Assembly (NCBI RefSeq): GCF_019334305.1
Contig: NZ_JAHWGH010000025.1
Location: 62,001 to 126,000 of the forward strand
DNA: 64,000 nucleotides
Direction: 5' to 3'
Origin: Rossellomorea orangium
GTDB taxonomy: Bacteria; Bacillota; Bacilli; Bacillales; Bacillaceae_B
The stretch's first letter is position 1. Each line of letters begins with the position of its first letter. Under the pieces are notes generated by a model, which worked only from the letters and a program-made list of their open reading frames with translations, made no database searches and was not told the origin of the DNA. A program made the position numbers and the translations under genes. Below are positions 7,562-15,970 of this stretch, piece by piece.

Positions 7562-8482
7562 ATGAAAAAGCTTATTGCTATTGTCTTACTATGTTCACTT
7601 ATGGTAAGCGGAATCCAGCCTGCATTTGCTGCAGATAATGATAAAGCAAGCATTAATGAAAAGTTTGGACTGCCAATCGTTGTATATGGGGAAACACTTA
7701 CAAGCGAGCAGAAAAAACAAGTTCAAGAGCAATTTGGTATGGACGAGGGAACAGAAGTGGAAGAGTTTACGGCTACAGGAGAGGATCTTGTAAAATATAT
7801 AGAAGGTGAGAACCGAAACGCCCGTATGTTTTCGTCTGCCATGATTACTCGAAAAGATAAAGGTGAAGGCTTGAAGGTCAATATTGTGACACCGGAGAAC
7901 ATTACGGAAGTAACCAATTCAATGTATTCAAACGCCCTGTTGACGGCGGGAGTCGAAAATGCAGTCGTGGATGTTGCTTCGCCAGTTAAAGTCAGCGGTC
8001 ATTCCGCACTGGTCGGCATTTATAAAGCGTATGATGTAAGCGGAGAAAAGCTTGATACGGTTCGAATGGAAGTAGCTAATGAAGAGCTTTCAGTTGCAAC
8101 GGACCTGGCGAAGGAAGCCGGGATTGACAAGGAAGAAGTTAGTAAATTATTAACTGAAATCAAAAAGGAAATCGCCGAGCAAGATCCTGCGACCAAAGAG
8201 GAAGTAGAGAAGATCGTTGAAGATAAGCTTAAGGCACTGAATATTGAATTAAGCCCGGAGGATCGTCAGTTATTGATTGATCTGTTTGAAAAAATGAGAT
8301 CCCTTGATATTGACTTCGACAATGTCCAACAACAATTGGATGACTTGACGAAGGATATTCAGACGACCATTAAAGATATTGTGAACGATGAAGGGTTCGG
8401 TCAAAAAGTGTCTGATTTCTTTACCGGATTATTGGAGGCAATCGCCAACTTCTTTAAATCGATCAAAAATTTATTTGGATAA
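7562..8482 (+). CDS. ypuA: DUF1002 (YpuA-like) secreted protein
   Basis: A 306-residue protein with a signal peptide (KKLIAIVLLCSLMVSG, likely cleavage near AFAADN). It has a DUF1002 body with the marker segments FGLPIVVYGETLTSEQ and SSAMITRKDKGEG, and a C-terminal helical region. It resembles B. subtilis YpuA, an envelope-associated protein of unknown biochemical role. ATG 7562 is chosen over 7556 because GGGAGA then lies at proper spacing. It is monocistronic and converges on the histidine kinase gene across a shared terminator. Confidence 0.85.
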   Translation: MKKLIAIVLLCSLMVSGIQPAFAADNDKASINEKFGLPIVVYGETLTSEQKKQVQEQFGMDEGTEVEEFTATGEDLVKYIEGENRNARMFSSAMITRKDKGEGLKVNIVTPENITEVTNSMYSNALLTAGVENAVVDVASPVKVSGHSALVGIYKAYDVSGEKLDTVRMEVANEELSVATDLAKEAGIDKEEVSKLLTEIKKEIAEQDPATKEEVEKIVEDKLKALNIELSPEDRQLLIDLFEKMRSLDIDFDNVQQQLDDLTKDIQTTIKDIVNDEGFGQKVSDFFTGLLEAIANFFKSIKNLFG

Positions 8483-8490
8483 GCAGAAAC

Positions 8491-8534
8491 AACTATAAAA
8501 AGACTGAGTCGACCGACTCAGTCTTTTTATAGTT
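8491..8534. terminator. Bidirectional terminator (ypuA / histidine kinase)
   Basis: A long near-perfect palindrome with arms at 8491-8511 and 8514-8534, A-rich on the left and T-rich on the right. It serves the convergent genes on both strands and overlaps the last codons of the minus-strand kinase. Confidence 0.92.
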
Positions 8535-9930
8535 CAAGTAGGGGGAAAGAAAGAATGACGGTCGTGCCACATCCTTCTTTACTCTCAACAATCAAGGATC
8601 CCTTATGCTTATGCATAATTTCTTTAGCGATGGATAAACCGAGTCCATACCCCCCTGTATCCCTTGTTCTCGACAGGTCAGACCTGAAGAAACGTTCCCC
8701 TATTTGAGATAAGGACTCTTCAGGTATTCCCATACCTTTATCTTGGATCTTCACAACAGCCATTCCCTCTTCTTCATAGGAATGAATCAATATTTGACTT
8801 TTTTGCGGTGAATATTTCAATGCATTATCAAGGATATTGAAGAATACCTGCATCACTCTATCAGGGTCACCATTAATGATGGAATCTTCATTCAAAGTAT
8901 GTTTAATATCAATTTTCTTCATTACTGCATTAGGTTGAATCAGCATTAAGGAATCCATGATAAATTGGGAAAGTACCATCGGTTCAACATCAAGTGAAAA
9001 AGAAGCATCCTCCAATTTATTCAAATCCAACAGCTCAGTAATCAATTTCTGCATCCTTTTCGATTCTTTTTGGATGAGGTGTAAGCTTTCTTCAATTTCA
9101 TCAGGATTTGTTTGAACGCGGTCAGTCAATGCTTTTGCATACCCGCCTATATACGTGAGGGGGGTACGCAGTTCATGGGCGACATTCGAAAGAAATTGGC
9201 GTTTCCGATCTTCTTGATGCTGCAGGGAGTCCACCATGCTGTTAAAAGTTAATGCCAGTTCTGCCATTTCATCATTGGTGGTGACGTTAAGCCGATCCGA
9301 GAAGTCGCCATTGGCTACTTTATTCGAGAACGACTGCATCTCCCTCACAGGTTTGAACAAAGAGCCCAAGGAAGACTGAATGATTAAGAAAAGTACGAAA
9401 TAAAACATGACACCGGTCAATATTAAGATTGGGATCCCTTTACTGAATACTTCTGTCATTTCAGCAAGGGGTATATAAATGAACAAATATCCCTTTAACT
9501 TATCTTTATTCATAAGAGGAAAGATGGCTCCAATCACATTTCGATTGAATTCATCCACAAATCCTTCTTTCATAAGATGATTTCCTTTAGCCAATTCACT
9601 CCTGTCTGAAGCGCTGATAAGAGGTTTTCCGTCTATTTGAAAAGGAAAGCTTTCCCGTAAATCATCAAGATCTTCAACCACGGAAACTTCATAAGGGGAG
9701 ATGACGTTGTACCAAAGAATCTTGTCTTTGACATTTCCGCTCACATCCCCATAATGATAGTGCGCTGCTGTTCTCTCTCCCTGATAAAGGAGAGATTCCT
9801 TCACAGTACCTATATAAAGGTCTTTATACAGAAAATGAATGAATAAGAAAGAAAACACAATCGTTAAAAATAAGCTGATTAATAATAGGAGTGAAACTTT
9901 TTTATTTAGTGTAAGCTTTAGGTTCTTCAA
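8527..9930 (-). CDS. Sensor histidine kinase (two-component system)
   Basis: A 467-residue membrane kinase. The first transmembrane helix is at residues 12-34 and an extracytoplasmic sensor domain at about 35-165. The second helix is at 166-186, a HAMP region at 190-240, and HisKA has phospho-acceptor His252 (NVAHELRTPL). The HATPase domain shows N (FFNILDNALKYS), G1 (DKGMGIP) and G2 (GGYGLGLSIAKEI) boxes. The start is TTG at 9930, overlapping the regulator's TGA, with GAGGGAG upstream. It forms an operon with the OmpR-type regulator. The signal is unknown. Confidence 0.9.
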   Translation of the reverse strand: MKNLKLTLNKKVSLLLLISLFLTIVFSFLFIHFLYKDLYIGTVKESLLYQGERTAAHYHYGDVSGNVKDKILWYNVISPYEVSVVEDLDDLRESFPFQIDGKPLISASDRSELAKGNHLMKEGFVDEFNRNVIGAIFPLMNKDKLKGYLFIYIPLAEMTEVFSKGIPILILTGVMFYFVLFLIIQSSLGSLFKPVREMQSFSNKVANGDFSDRLNVTTNDEMAELALTFNSMVDSLQHQEDRKRQFLSNVAHELRTPLTYIGGYAKALTDRVQTNPDEIEESLHLIQKESKRMQKLITELLDLNKLEDASFSLDVEPMVLSQFIMDSLMLIQPNAVMKKIDIKHTLNEDSIINGDPDRVMQVFFNILDNALKYSPQKSQILIHSYEEEGMAVVKIQDKGMGIPEESLSQIGERFFRSDLSRTRDTGGYGLGLSIAKEIMHKHKGSLIVESKEGCGTTVILSFPLLEL

Positions 9931-10616
9931 GACGCTCCCTCAAATTTATATCCAAGACCCCAGACGGTCTCAATCAAATGACCGTGGTTCTTTAGTTTGA
10001 GCCTTAACGTTTTAATATGAGTATCAACGGTACGATCACTGCCTTCATAGTCATTGCCCCATACTTGATCAAGGAGCTGATCTCTTGTGTACACTCTTCC
10101 ATGATTGCGTGCCAAGAACAAGAAGAGCTCATATTCCTTTAAGGTCAGGCGGGGAGAATGCTCACCGACGGTTACGGTCCTTGATGCTGTATTGAAAGAT
10201 ACCGGGCCGAACCGCTCAATCATCGAACGGTGATTTGTTTGTATCCCGTATGATCTTCTCAGGATTGTTTCCATTCGTGCGACAAGTTCTTCAGCGTTGA
10301 ACGGCTTTACCATATAATCATCGCTGCCAAGCTTAAGACCTTTAACCTTATCCAGATCGTCACCTTTAGCTGACAGGAAAATAAACGGGATTTGACTTGT
10401 CTCCCGCACTTCCTGAAGTAATTGGAATCCATCCATGAATGGCATCATAATATCCACAATCATAATATCGACATTTGTTTTATTCAGTTGGTCCAGTGCA
10501 ACCAATCCGTTCTCAGCTTCTATACAGAAATAATGATCCCTGTTCAAATACAGCTTGATTAGCTGTCTCATTTCTTGTTCATCATCAACGATCAGTACGT
10601 TCCATTTTTTCATCAT
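9927..10616 (-). CDS. OmpR/PhoB-family response regulator
   Basis: A 229-residue regulator. The receiver domain has acidic residues D11 and D12 and phospho-acceptor Asp55 (IVDIMMP). The C-terminal winged helix has the typical LTLKEYELFLFLARN and RTVDTHIKTLRLKL segments. ATG 10616 is preferred because GGAG precedes it by 5 nt; a GTG lies at 10622. It is first in an operon with the kinase. Its regulon cannot be told from this window. Confidence 0.9.
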   Translation of the reverse strand: MMKKWNVLIVDDEQEMRQLIKLYLNRDHYFCIEAENGLVALDQLNKTNVDIMIVDIMMPFMDGFQLLQEVRETSQIPFIFLSAKGDDLDKVKGLKLGSDDYMVKPFNAEELVARMETILRRSYGIQTNHRSMIERFGPVSFNTASRTVTVGEHSPRLTLKEYELFLFLARNHGRVYTRDQLLDQVWGNDYEGSDRTVDTHIKTLRLKLKNHGHLIETVWGLGYKFEGAS

Positions 10617-10837
10617 CAACACTCCAAACCTCTACACATAGGTAATTGCATCAAACATTATTATAGATAAAAATAGTGAATTATTTGTGAGATTTACGAT
10701 TTTTCTCTTTCCCTATTTTATCATGAGGGAAATTGATTTTGAAATCAGGCTAATGTCTTCTACTTTTTATCTAACAGGGACACATGCCCTTCCCAATTTT
10801 GTTTTTTCTAATAGGCTAATAAAGAGGAGTGACGAAC

Positions 10838-11251
10838 ATGCATGAGAGGAGCACGATGAACAGAAAGAATTTACTGAACCTATTTAACTCAGGCACAGGT
10901 TTTCCTAATCTAGGAGATGGAGGTCAATTTCCAGGTGGAAACAGTGGATATCAAGGTTATGTCCAACAGACCGCATTTCAAGGGCAAGGGGCAGGATTCG
11001 GTTCAGGGCCGCCATTTAATCAAGGCCCTTACAGCGGGGCACCAGGTTATTTGCCACAAGGGTATCCTGGACCAGGTTATCCACCTTCAGGTTTTGGGCC
11101 TCCGCCACCATATGGACCGTCAGGCGGCTACGGATATGGCATAAACCCCCTCGGTGCAGGATTGATTGGTCTGGGATTAGGATTTCTCGGAGGACAGATA
11201 GTGAATACTCCATTTAAAGGTCCACATAAACGTTACTATTATTATTTATAA
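10838..11251 (+). CDS. Gly/Pro/Tyr-rich low-complexity protein
   Basis: A 137-residue protein composed of GPGY/PPSGFGP-like runs (about residues 20-105), then a short hydrophobic glycine-rich segment (GAGLIGLGLGFLGGQI), ending in KRYYYYL. GAGGAG lies 8 nt before ATG 10838. Composition resembles spore-coat or surface-layer accessory proteins of Bacillus, but no specific family is recognised. A strong terminator follows. The coding call rests on the ribosome binding site, terminator and biased composition. Confidence 0.7.
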   Translation: MHERSTMNRKNLLNLFNSGTGFPNLGDGGQFPGGNSGYQGYVQQTAFQGQGAGFGSGPPFNQGPYSGAPGYLPQGYPGPGYPPSGFGPPPPYGPSGGYGYGINPLGAGLIGLGLGFLGGQIVNTPFKGPHKRYYYYL

Positions 11252-11260
11252 ATATTACTA

Positions 11261-11291
11261 ACCGACTCCCCAGCAGAGTCGGTTTTTCTTT
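11261..11291 (+). terminator. Intrinsic terminator
   Basis: ACCGACTC (11261-11268) and GAGTCGGT (11275-11282) with a T-run after it. Confidence 0.88.
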
Positions 11292-11315
11292 TGGAGAGGT
11301 AGAGTGGAAATCATT

Positions 11316-11344
11316 TTGACATTATACCCATTGGGGTATATAAT
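11316..11344 (+). promoter_or_regulatory. Consensus promoter with CstR operator in the spacer
   Basis: TTGACA (11316-11321), 17-bp spacer, TATAAT (11339-11344): perfect sigma-A boxes. The spacer holds TATACC-CATTGG-GGTATA (11323-11340), a palindrome with perfect arms, placing the downstream rhodanese genes in the CstR regulon. Confidence 0.88.
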
Positions 11345-11405
11345 GAGAATAGAAAAATAAAGGTGTGACAATCACACTAATAAATAATAGGATGAGGTGC
11401 ATGAA

Positions 11406-11768
11406 ATGGAATTTATCGGATTGATGGTTTTGGCTGCATTCGTTTTTATATATGTAATGGTCAAGAAACCAGGGAAACATATCAAGCAAATTTCAACAAA
11501 TGAATTAAAACCATTGTTAAAGGATAAAAGCAAACAGTTTATCGATGTGCGAACGCAAGGAGAGTACAAGCAAAATCATATTAAGCAATTCAAGAATATG
11601 CCTTTGCAATCCCTGAAGAACAACGCGGACACATTATCAAAAGATAAAGATGTCATCGTCATCTGTCAAAGTGGAATGAGAAGTGCCAATGCATGTAAAT
11701 TACTGCATCAGAAAGGTTTCACTTCTGTCATAAATGTAAATGGTGGAATGAATTCCTGGTCGAAATAA
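11406..11768 (+). CDS. Membrane-anchored rhodanese-like protein
   Basis: A 120-residue protein: one N-terminal transmembrane helix (residues 2-20) and a cytoplasmic rhodanese domain with Cys87 in the loop CQSGMRS. ATG 11406 is chosen because GAGG is 8 nt upstream; an in-frame GTG lies at 11397. It is controlled by a CstR-type promoter and followed by another rhodanese and a second persulfide dioxygenase fusion. It probably handles sulfane sulfur at the membrane face. Confidence 0.9.
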   Translation: MEFIGLMVLAAFVFIYVMVKKPGKHIKQISTNELKPLLKDKSKQFIDVRTQGEYKQNHIKQFKNMPLQSLKNNADTLSKDKDVIVICQSGMRSANACKLLHQKGFTSVINVNGGMNSWSK

Positions 11769-11801
11769 TCCTTTTAAACATACCGAAAGAGGGGGATCTC
11801 T

Positions 11802-12095
11802 ATGAAAATCATTAGTGCAAATGAAGTGAATCAGCGTTTATCTGCAGGTGAAAAATTAAATATTATCGATGTTCGTGAGGCATCCGAAGTACAAAATGGG
11901 AAGATACCCACAAGTGTCAATATCCCATTGGGTTTACTTGAATTTCGTATGAATGAATTAGAAAAAAAGGAAGACTACATTATTGTGTGTCAATCTGGAG
12001 GGAGAAGCAGTCAAGCTGTGAAATTTCTCGAGTATCAAGGATACAACGTAACAAATATGAATGGCGGTATGCTGGCTTGGGAAGGAAAAGTTTAA
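11802..12095 (+). CDS. Single-domain rhodanese
   Basis: A 97-residue rhodanese with catalytic Cys63 in CQSGGRSS and the IIDVRE start of the domain. It is closely related to the stand-alone rhodanese at 27684 (same length, same Cys position). It lies 33 nt after the membrane-anchored rhodanese in the same transcript. It likely transfers sulfane sulfur between thiols. Confidence 0.92.
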   Translation: MKIISANEVNQRLSAGEKLNIIDVREASEVQNGKIPTSVNIPLGLLEFRMNELEKKEDYIIVCQSGGRSSQAVKFLEYQGYNVTNMNGGMLAWEGKV

Positions 12096-12131
12096 TAACT
12101 ACTCCAAACCTTGTTTCGATTCACAATTCTT

Positions 12132-12148
12132 AATACCCCTGCAGGTTT
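12132..12148 (+). promoter_or_regulatory. Degenerate CstR-like operator
   Basis: AATACCCCTGCAGGTTT keeps an ATACCCC left arm and a weak right arm. It lies about 70 nt upstream of the second persulfide dioxygenase gene, without a clear promoter. Confidence 0.35.
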
Positions 12149-12215
12149 AAAACGGGGAATTTAGGATAATGTATAAATGAAGAGATAACAATAACATGAG
12201 GGAGGAATGTATGTT

Positions 12216-13340
12216 ATGACAACAGTAAACATATTGACAGCTAAGGAACTTACCAAAAAAATCATGGACGGGGAAAGGATGTTCATTCTCGATGTCCGCC
12301 CTAAAGAAGCATTTGATGATTGGAAAGTAGAAGGGAAGAACGTTAAAATCATTAACAAACCCTTTTCCGAATTGAAGGACAATCTAGAATCAGTTCAAGC
12401 TACATTGCCGAAAAATGAAGAGATATATGTTATATGTGCTAAAGGGAATTCTTCTACAAGAACGGCGGAAATGCTTGTTGAGGCAGGCATGGACAATATT
12501 TATTCGGTAGAAGGGGGCATGCAGGCCTGGAGTGAATATCTGGAACCCGTTAAGATTGGGGAACTCGCAGGTGGGGAGATTTATCAATTTGTGCGTATCG
12601 GGAAAGGATGCTTATCTTACGCCGTCGTCTCTAAAGGTGAGGTTGCTTTCATTGATCCAAGCCGTCTGCTCGAACCTTACAAAGCATTCATTCAAGATAA
12701 TAAATTATCCGTAAAAGCTGTACTGGATTCTCATCTTCACGCGGATCATATTTCTGGTGGACGATCACTAAGTAATGAATGGAATTCACCGTACTATTTA
12801 CCTCCGAAAGACGCAGAAGAAGTTCAATTCGCTTATAGTGAATTGACTGATGAAACGGTCATCAGGGTAGGAGATACGACGATTGAAGCTGTCTATTCGC
12901 CTGGTCATACGATTGGAAGTACTTCTTTCATAGTTGATCAGCACTATCTATTAACTGGGGACATTTTGTTTATCGATTCCATCGGACGACCGGATTTAGC
13001 CGGAAAAGCTGAAGATTGGGTTGGGGATTTGAGACAAACATTGTATTCCAGATATAAACGTCTTCAGGATGATTTAATCGTTCTGCCTGCACACTTTATG
13101 ACTATCGACGAGATGAATGAAGATGGTTCAATATCACATCTATTAAGCGATTTGTATAAAGAAAATCATGGCTTGAATATTGACGATGAAAAGGAATTCA
13201 GAAAAACGGTTACAGAAAATCTTCCTCCACAACCCAATAGCTATGAGAAAATTCGTGAAACAAATATGGGTAAGATCAACCCTGAAGATAAAGAAAAACG
13301 TGAAATGGAAACTGGTCCTAATCGATGCGCCGTACGCTGA
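12216..13340 (+). CDS. Rhodanese-persulfide dioxygenase fusion, copy 2
   Basis: A 374-residue paralogue of the protein at 5359. It has an N-terminal rhodanese domain with Cys74 (VICAKGNSS), then a metallo-beta-lactamase-fold dioxygenase with [35 protein letters not shown] and LPAHFM, ending [11 protein letters not shown] 12216 is preferred over ATG 12207 because GGGAGG sits 1 nt from the latter but 10 nt from the former. Two such enzymes in one regulon may differ in thiol-persulfide substrate or oxygen affinity; this is inference. The gene lies downstream of two rhodaneses under a CstR-type promoter. Confidence 0.9.
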   Translation: MTTVNILTAKELTKKIMDGERMFILDVRPKEAFDDWKVEGKNVKIINKPFSELKDNLESVQATLPKNEEIYVICAKGNSSTRTAEMLVEAGMDNIYSVEGGMQAWSEYLEPVKIGELAGGEIYQFVRIGKGCLSYAVVSKGEVAFIDPSRLLEPYKAFIQDNKLSVKAVLDSHLHADHISGGRSLSNEWNSPYYLPPKDAEEVQFAYSELTDETVIRVGDTTIEAVYSPGHTIGSTSFIVDQHYLLTGDILFIDSIGRPDLAGKAEDWVGDLRQTLYSRYKRLQDDLIVLPAHFMTIDEMNEDGSISHLLSDLYKENHGLNIDDEKEFRKTVTENLPPQPNSYEKIRETNMGKINPEDKEKREMETGPNRCAVR

Positions 13341-13447
13341 AGAGTGGTTCTGCAGTAGCAAAAAGAATGCAAGATAATAAAAGGCAACCGTCCCATTATC
13401 TATTTGGGTGGTTGTCTGCTGGAGATCTACCAAGGAAGTGATTCAGT

Positions 13448-13804
13448 ATGAAGGAAACCAATGAATCAAAATATATTCAGCAGCATTTGGCGAATGAACG
13501 AACGTTTTTGGCTTGGATCCGAACCGCTATTGCCATCATAGGTATTGGTTTCTTGACAACAAGTTTACATTTTAATTCTCTTCAAGGGGATCCCCTTCAA
13601 GATCGGATTGCAGCAGGAATAAGTGTTGTTTCCATTTTCATAGGGTTGGCAATCATTATAGGTTCGACGCTCAATTATTACCGAACGAGGAAACATATTA
13701 ATACCCAAACATTTGTATCAGCTGATGTCTTCATTAAAATGATGGCTGTTGTAGCTACAATCGTGCTCTTATTTGTAACGGTGTATTTCTTCACTTTAAA
13801 TTAG
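13448..13804 (+). CDS. YidH/DUF202-family membrane protein
   Basis: A 118-residue protein with the DUF202 start HLANERTFLAWIRTAIAIIGIG and three hydrophobic helices. GGAAGTGAT precedes the ATG. Function of the family is unknown. It ends in a strong bidirectional terminator shared with the next, convergent gene. Whether it is part of the sulfur regulon is uncertain; about 100 nt separate it from the preceding dioxygenase. Confidence 0.85.
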   Translation: MKETNESKYIQQHLANERTFLAWIRTAIAIIGIGFLTTSLHFNSLQGDPLQDRIAAGISVVSIFIGLAIIIGSTLNYYRTRKHINTQTFVSADVFIKMMAVVATIVLLFVTVYFFTLN

Positions 13805-13852
13805 AAAAAAGCTGAAGGCGAGGTGAATTGATCCCTCGCCTTCAGCTTTTTT
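13805..13852. terminator. Bidirectional terminator
   Basis: A 19-bp perfect stem (13805-13823 against 13834-13852), A6 at the left edge and T6 at the right, between convergent genes. Confidence 0.93.
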
Positions 13853-14111
13853 AGTCTTGTTTCTGTTCGTTGTAGTATTGTACGGATGTCATAGCCCCTT
13901 CACTCACCATGGAATTGTCTTCTATATTTGATGGATCCGGATTTCCGCCTTTATCAACGGGTAAATCTTCTTTTTTTCTTTTTTTAAATTTCGTTACAAG
14001 GCCCTCTTTCATATTATGAAGCTGATTACGTTTTTCTTTCGAAGACAGCATCCATCCTAATGAACCTGCAGTTACAGTGGCACCGACAAGCAGTGTTTTA
14101 TTTACTTTCAT
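13851..14111 (-). CDS. Small membrane-anchored protein, uncharacterised
   Basis: An 86-residue protein: short N-terminal hydrophobic segment (TLLVGATVTAGSLGWML), then a basic stretch (KFKKRKKED) and an acidic, polar tail. GGAGGAG precedes ATG 14111. The arrangement recalls YtxH-like proteins, but similarity is too weak for a family call. Confidence 0.7.
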   Translation of the reverse strand: MKVNKTLLVGATVTAGSLGWMLSSKEKRNQLHNMKEGLVTKFKKRKKEDLPVDKGGNPDPSNIEDNSMVSEGAMTSVQYYNEQKQD

Positions 14112-14277
14112 TCTGTTCTCCTCCAATCAATAATTTTATTTGCTTATTATGTTCCTTGTTTTCCCGGCATGCATGAAATTAAACATGGGGATTCCATTTT
14201 CATATTACAGGAGTGGACATTATGCTCATTCTGGTTGAAAATAAACATAGTATGTAAACGAAGAGAGGATGGACAGG

Positions 14278-15159
14278 ATGAAAGATTCGAAGAAACAAAC
14301 TGTTGTCGGTTTTATTGGAACAGGCGTCATGGGAAAAAGTATGGCGGATCATATCCTAAAAGCAGGATACCCATTAATTGTTTATAATCGTACGAAAGAG
14401 AAGGCAATGGACTTGATACATAGCGGGGCGAAATGGGCTGAAACACCCCGGGAGGTGGCAGAAGCTTCAGATGTGGTCATTACAATCGTAGGGTACCCTT
14501 CAGATGTAGAGGGGTTATACCTTGGAGAAAATGGAATTTTACAATACATGAAACAGGGTTCAGTGGCCATCGACATGACAACGTCTTCTCCGAAATTGGC
14601 TGTGGAAATATGTGAAACAGGGATTGATAGAGGGATTTCCGTATTGGATGCTCCTGTATCAGGAGGGGATATCGGAGCCAGAGAGGCAAGGCTTTCCATT
14701 ATGGTCGGCGGGACAGAGGAATCGTTCGAGTTGGTCATGCCACTTTTGAAACTCCTTGGTTCCAATGTAGTCTATCAAGGAAAAGCAGGTTCTGGTCAGC
14801 ATACAAAGATGTGTAATCAGATTGCCATCGCATCGAATATGATGGGGGTTACAGAAGCCCTGCTTTACGCAAAGAAATCTGGATTGAACCCAGAAAGTGT
14901 CCTGACAAGTATCACATCCGGGGCAGCTGGCAGCTGGTCCTTAAGCAACCTGGTTCCACGAATGATTGATCAAGATTATGCTCCAGGATTTTATATAAAG
15001 CATTTTATCAAAGATCTTAAGATTGCTCTTGATTCAGCTAAGGATATGGAGATCAGGACTCCGGGTCTTCAGTTAGCCCTTTCATTATATGAGGAGTTGG
15101 CCATGAAAGGCGAGGAGAACAGCGGTACCCAGGCGCTAATTAAATTATTGGAAGACTAA
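14278..15159 (+). CDS. ykwC: NAD(P)-dependent 3-hydroxyacid dehydrogenase (3-hydroxyisobutyrate dehydrogenase family)
   Basis: A 293-residue beta-hydroxyacid dehydrogenase. The N-terminal Rossmann fold has GFIGTGVMGKSMA. The substrate motif DAPVSGGDIGAREA lies near residue 120, and the catalytic Lys is in GSGQHTKMCNQ. Members oxidise 3-hydroxyisobutyrate, tartronate semialdehyde or similar acids; closest in form to B. subtilis YkwC. Two starts, 14269 and 14278, are possible; 14278 has better spacing to GAGAGGA. It converges on the minus-strand peroxiredoxin through a shared terminator. Confidence 0.85.
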   Translation: MKDSKKQTVVGFIGTGVMGKSMADHILKAGYPLIVYNRTKEKAMDLIHSGAKWAETPREVAEASDVVITIVGYPSDVEGLYLGENGILQYMKQGSVAIDMTTSSPKLAVEICETGIDRGISVLDAPVSGGDIGAREARLSIMVGGTEESFELVMPLLKLLGSNVVYQGKAGSGQHTKMCNQIAIASNMMGVTEALLYAKKSGLNPESVLTSITSGAAGSWSLSNLVPRMIDQDYAPGFYIKHFIKDLKIALDSAKDMEIRTPGLQLALSLYEELAMKGEENSGTQALIKLLED

Positions 15160-15168
15160 TGTAAAGAA

Positions 15169-15195
15169 ACGTCCCTCAGGCAGGGACGTCTTTTT
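15169..15195 (+). terminator. Intrinsic terminator
   Basis: ACGTCCCT (15169-15176) and AGGGACGT (15182-15189) with a T5 run; it overlaps the end of the minus-strand peroxiredoxin. Confidence 0.88.
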
Positions 15196-15823
15196 ATATC
15201 TTTCCGATGAAGTCTGGATCTTTTTGTATTCCTGATTGGGTGGGGAGCCAGTTCTCAGGAACTCCTTTGCCAGTCTTTCGTGCATATTGGATCCCTTCCA
15301 ATACCCTTAAGATTTCAAATGTACTTCTCCCGACTTCGTTCGGGTAAATCATTTTAGAAGATATGATTCCTTCAGGGTCGATGATGATGGTGGCACGAAA
15401 CGTTGCACCTGCATGCTCATTCAGTACACGATAAGCTTTACTTATTTGATGGTTTCGGTCACTCACCAACTGAAATTGTACCTTCGATGCAGAAGGGGAC
15501 ACTTCCGTGAATACTTTGTGGGCGTAAACACTATCTGTACTGATTCCAAGCACTTCAGTCTGTAATGCTATTATTTTAGGGTAAATAGCAGCGACCGCTG
15601 CCAATTCAGTCGGTCAAACGAAAGTGAAATCACTGGAATAAAAAAATAATATGACCCATTTCCCCCTATATGTCTCCAAGTTAACGGTATTTATTTTCTT
15701 TTGTGTATTATCGTATGCTTCAGCAATGAAGAGGGGGGCAGGGTCATTTGTTTGAGCACAAAAAGTAAAGGTACCAGCTTCACTTCTCATTTGAGGATAT
15801 CCTGAATAGAAAGGATTGTACAT
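15194..15823 (-). CDS. Selenocysteine-type peroxiredoxin (in-frame TGA at the peroxidatic position)
   Basis: A 209-residue AhpC/2-Cys-type peroxiredoxin if TGA (15616-15614) is read. The typical sequence DFTFVCPTE appears as DFTFV-TGA-PTE, so codon 70 replaces the peroxidatic Cys exactly, with no frame change before or after. AAAGGGGTGAG lies 7 nt before ATG 15823, while nothing upstream of the codons after the TGA looks like a ribosome binding site. The downstream half is conserved (GISTDSVYAHKVF, DRNHQISKAYRV, ATIIIDPEG). The usual C-terminal resolving motif VCP is GVPENW here, so the resolving Cys is absent; Cys22 is the only other thiol. A SECIS-like hairpin follows the TGA. It would reduce peroxides using thiol donors. 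The alternative is a pseudogene from one Cys-to-stop mutation. Confidence 0.8.
15586..15603 (-). other. Candidate bacterial SECIS hairpin in the peroxiredoxin gene
   Basis: On the coding strand TGGCAGC pairs with GCTGCTA (7 bp, one G-U) around the tetraloop GGTC. The loop begins 17 nt after the TGA. Loop sequence and spacing resemble the E. coli fdhF SECIS, which also exposes GGUC about 18 nt after its UGA. Confidence 0.65.
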
Positions 15824-15970
15824 CCACTCACCCCTTTAGAGAAAGTACTATCAACATATGCATTGATGCGAATAAATATGATGGAGAGGGTAACCTTCTG
15901 TGTATCATACTTCATGCGAACATGGGAATAATAGGGGGGATTGTACATTTTTTCTGAAGGTAAGGTGAAT

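Noticed and set aside
15194..15604. Two separate peroxiredoxin fragments or a frameshifted pseudogene
   Set aside because: Both parts are in the same frame with only a TGA between them at the catalytic Cys; there is no frameshift or missing segment. A nonsense mutation remains possible but is less likely given the second such gene and the SECIS-like hairpins.
422..15823. TGA read as Trp (genetic code change)
   Set aside because: TGA ends many normal-length genes here and Trp is encoded by TGG throughout.
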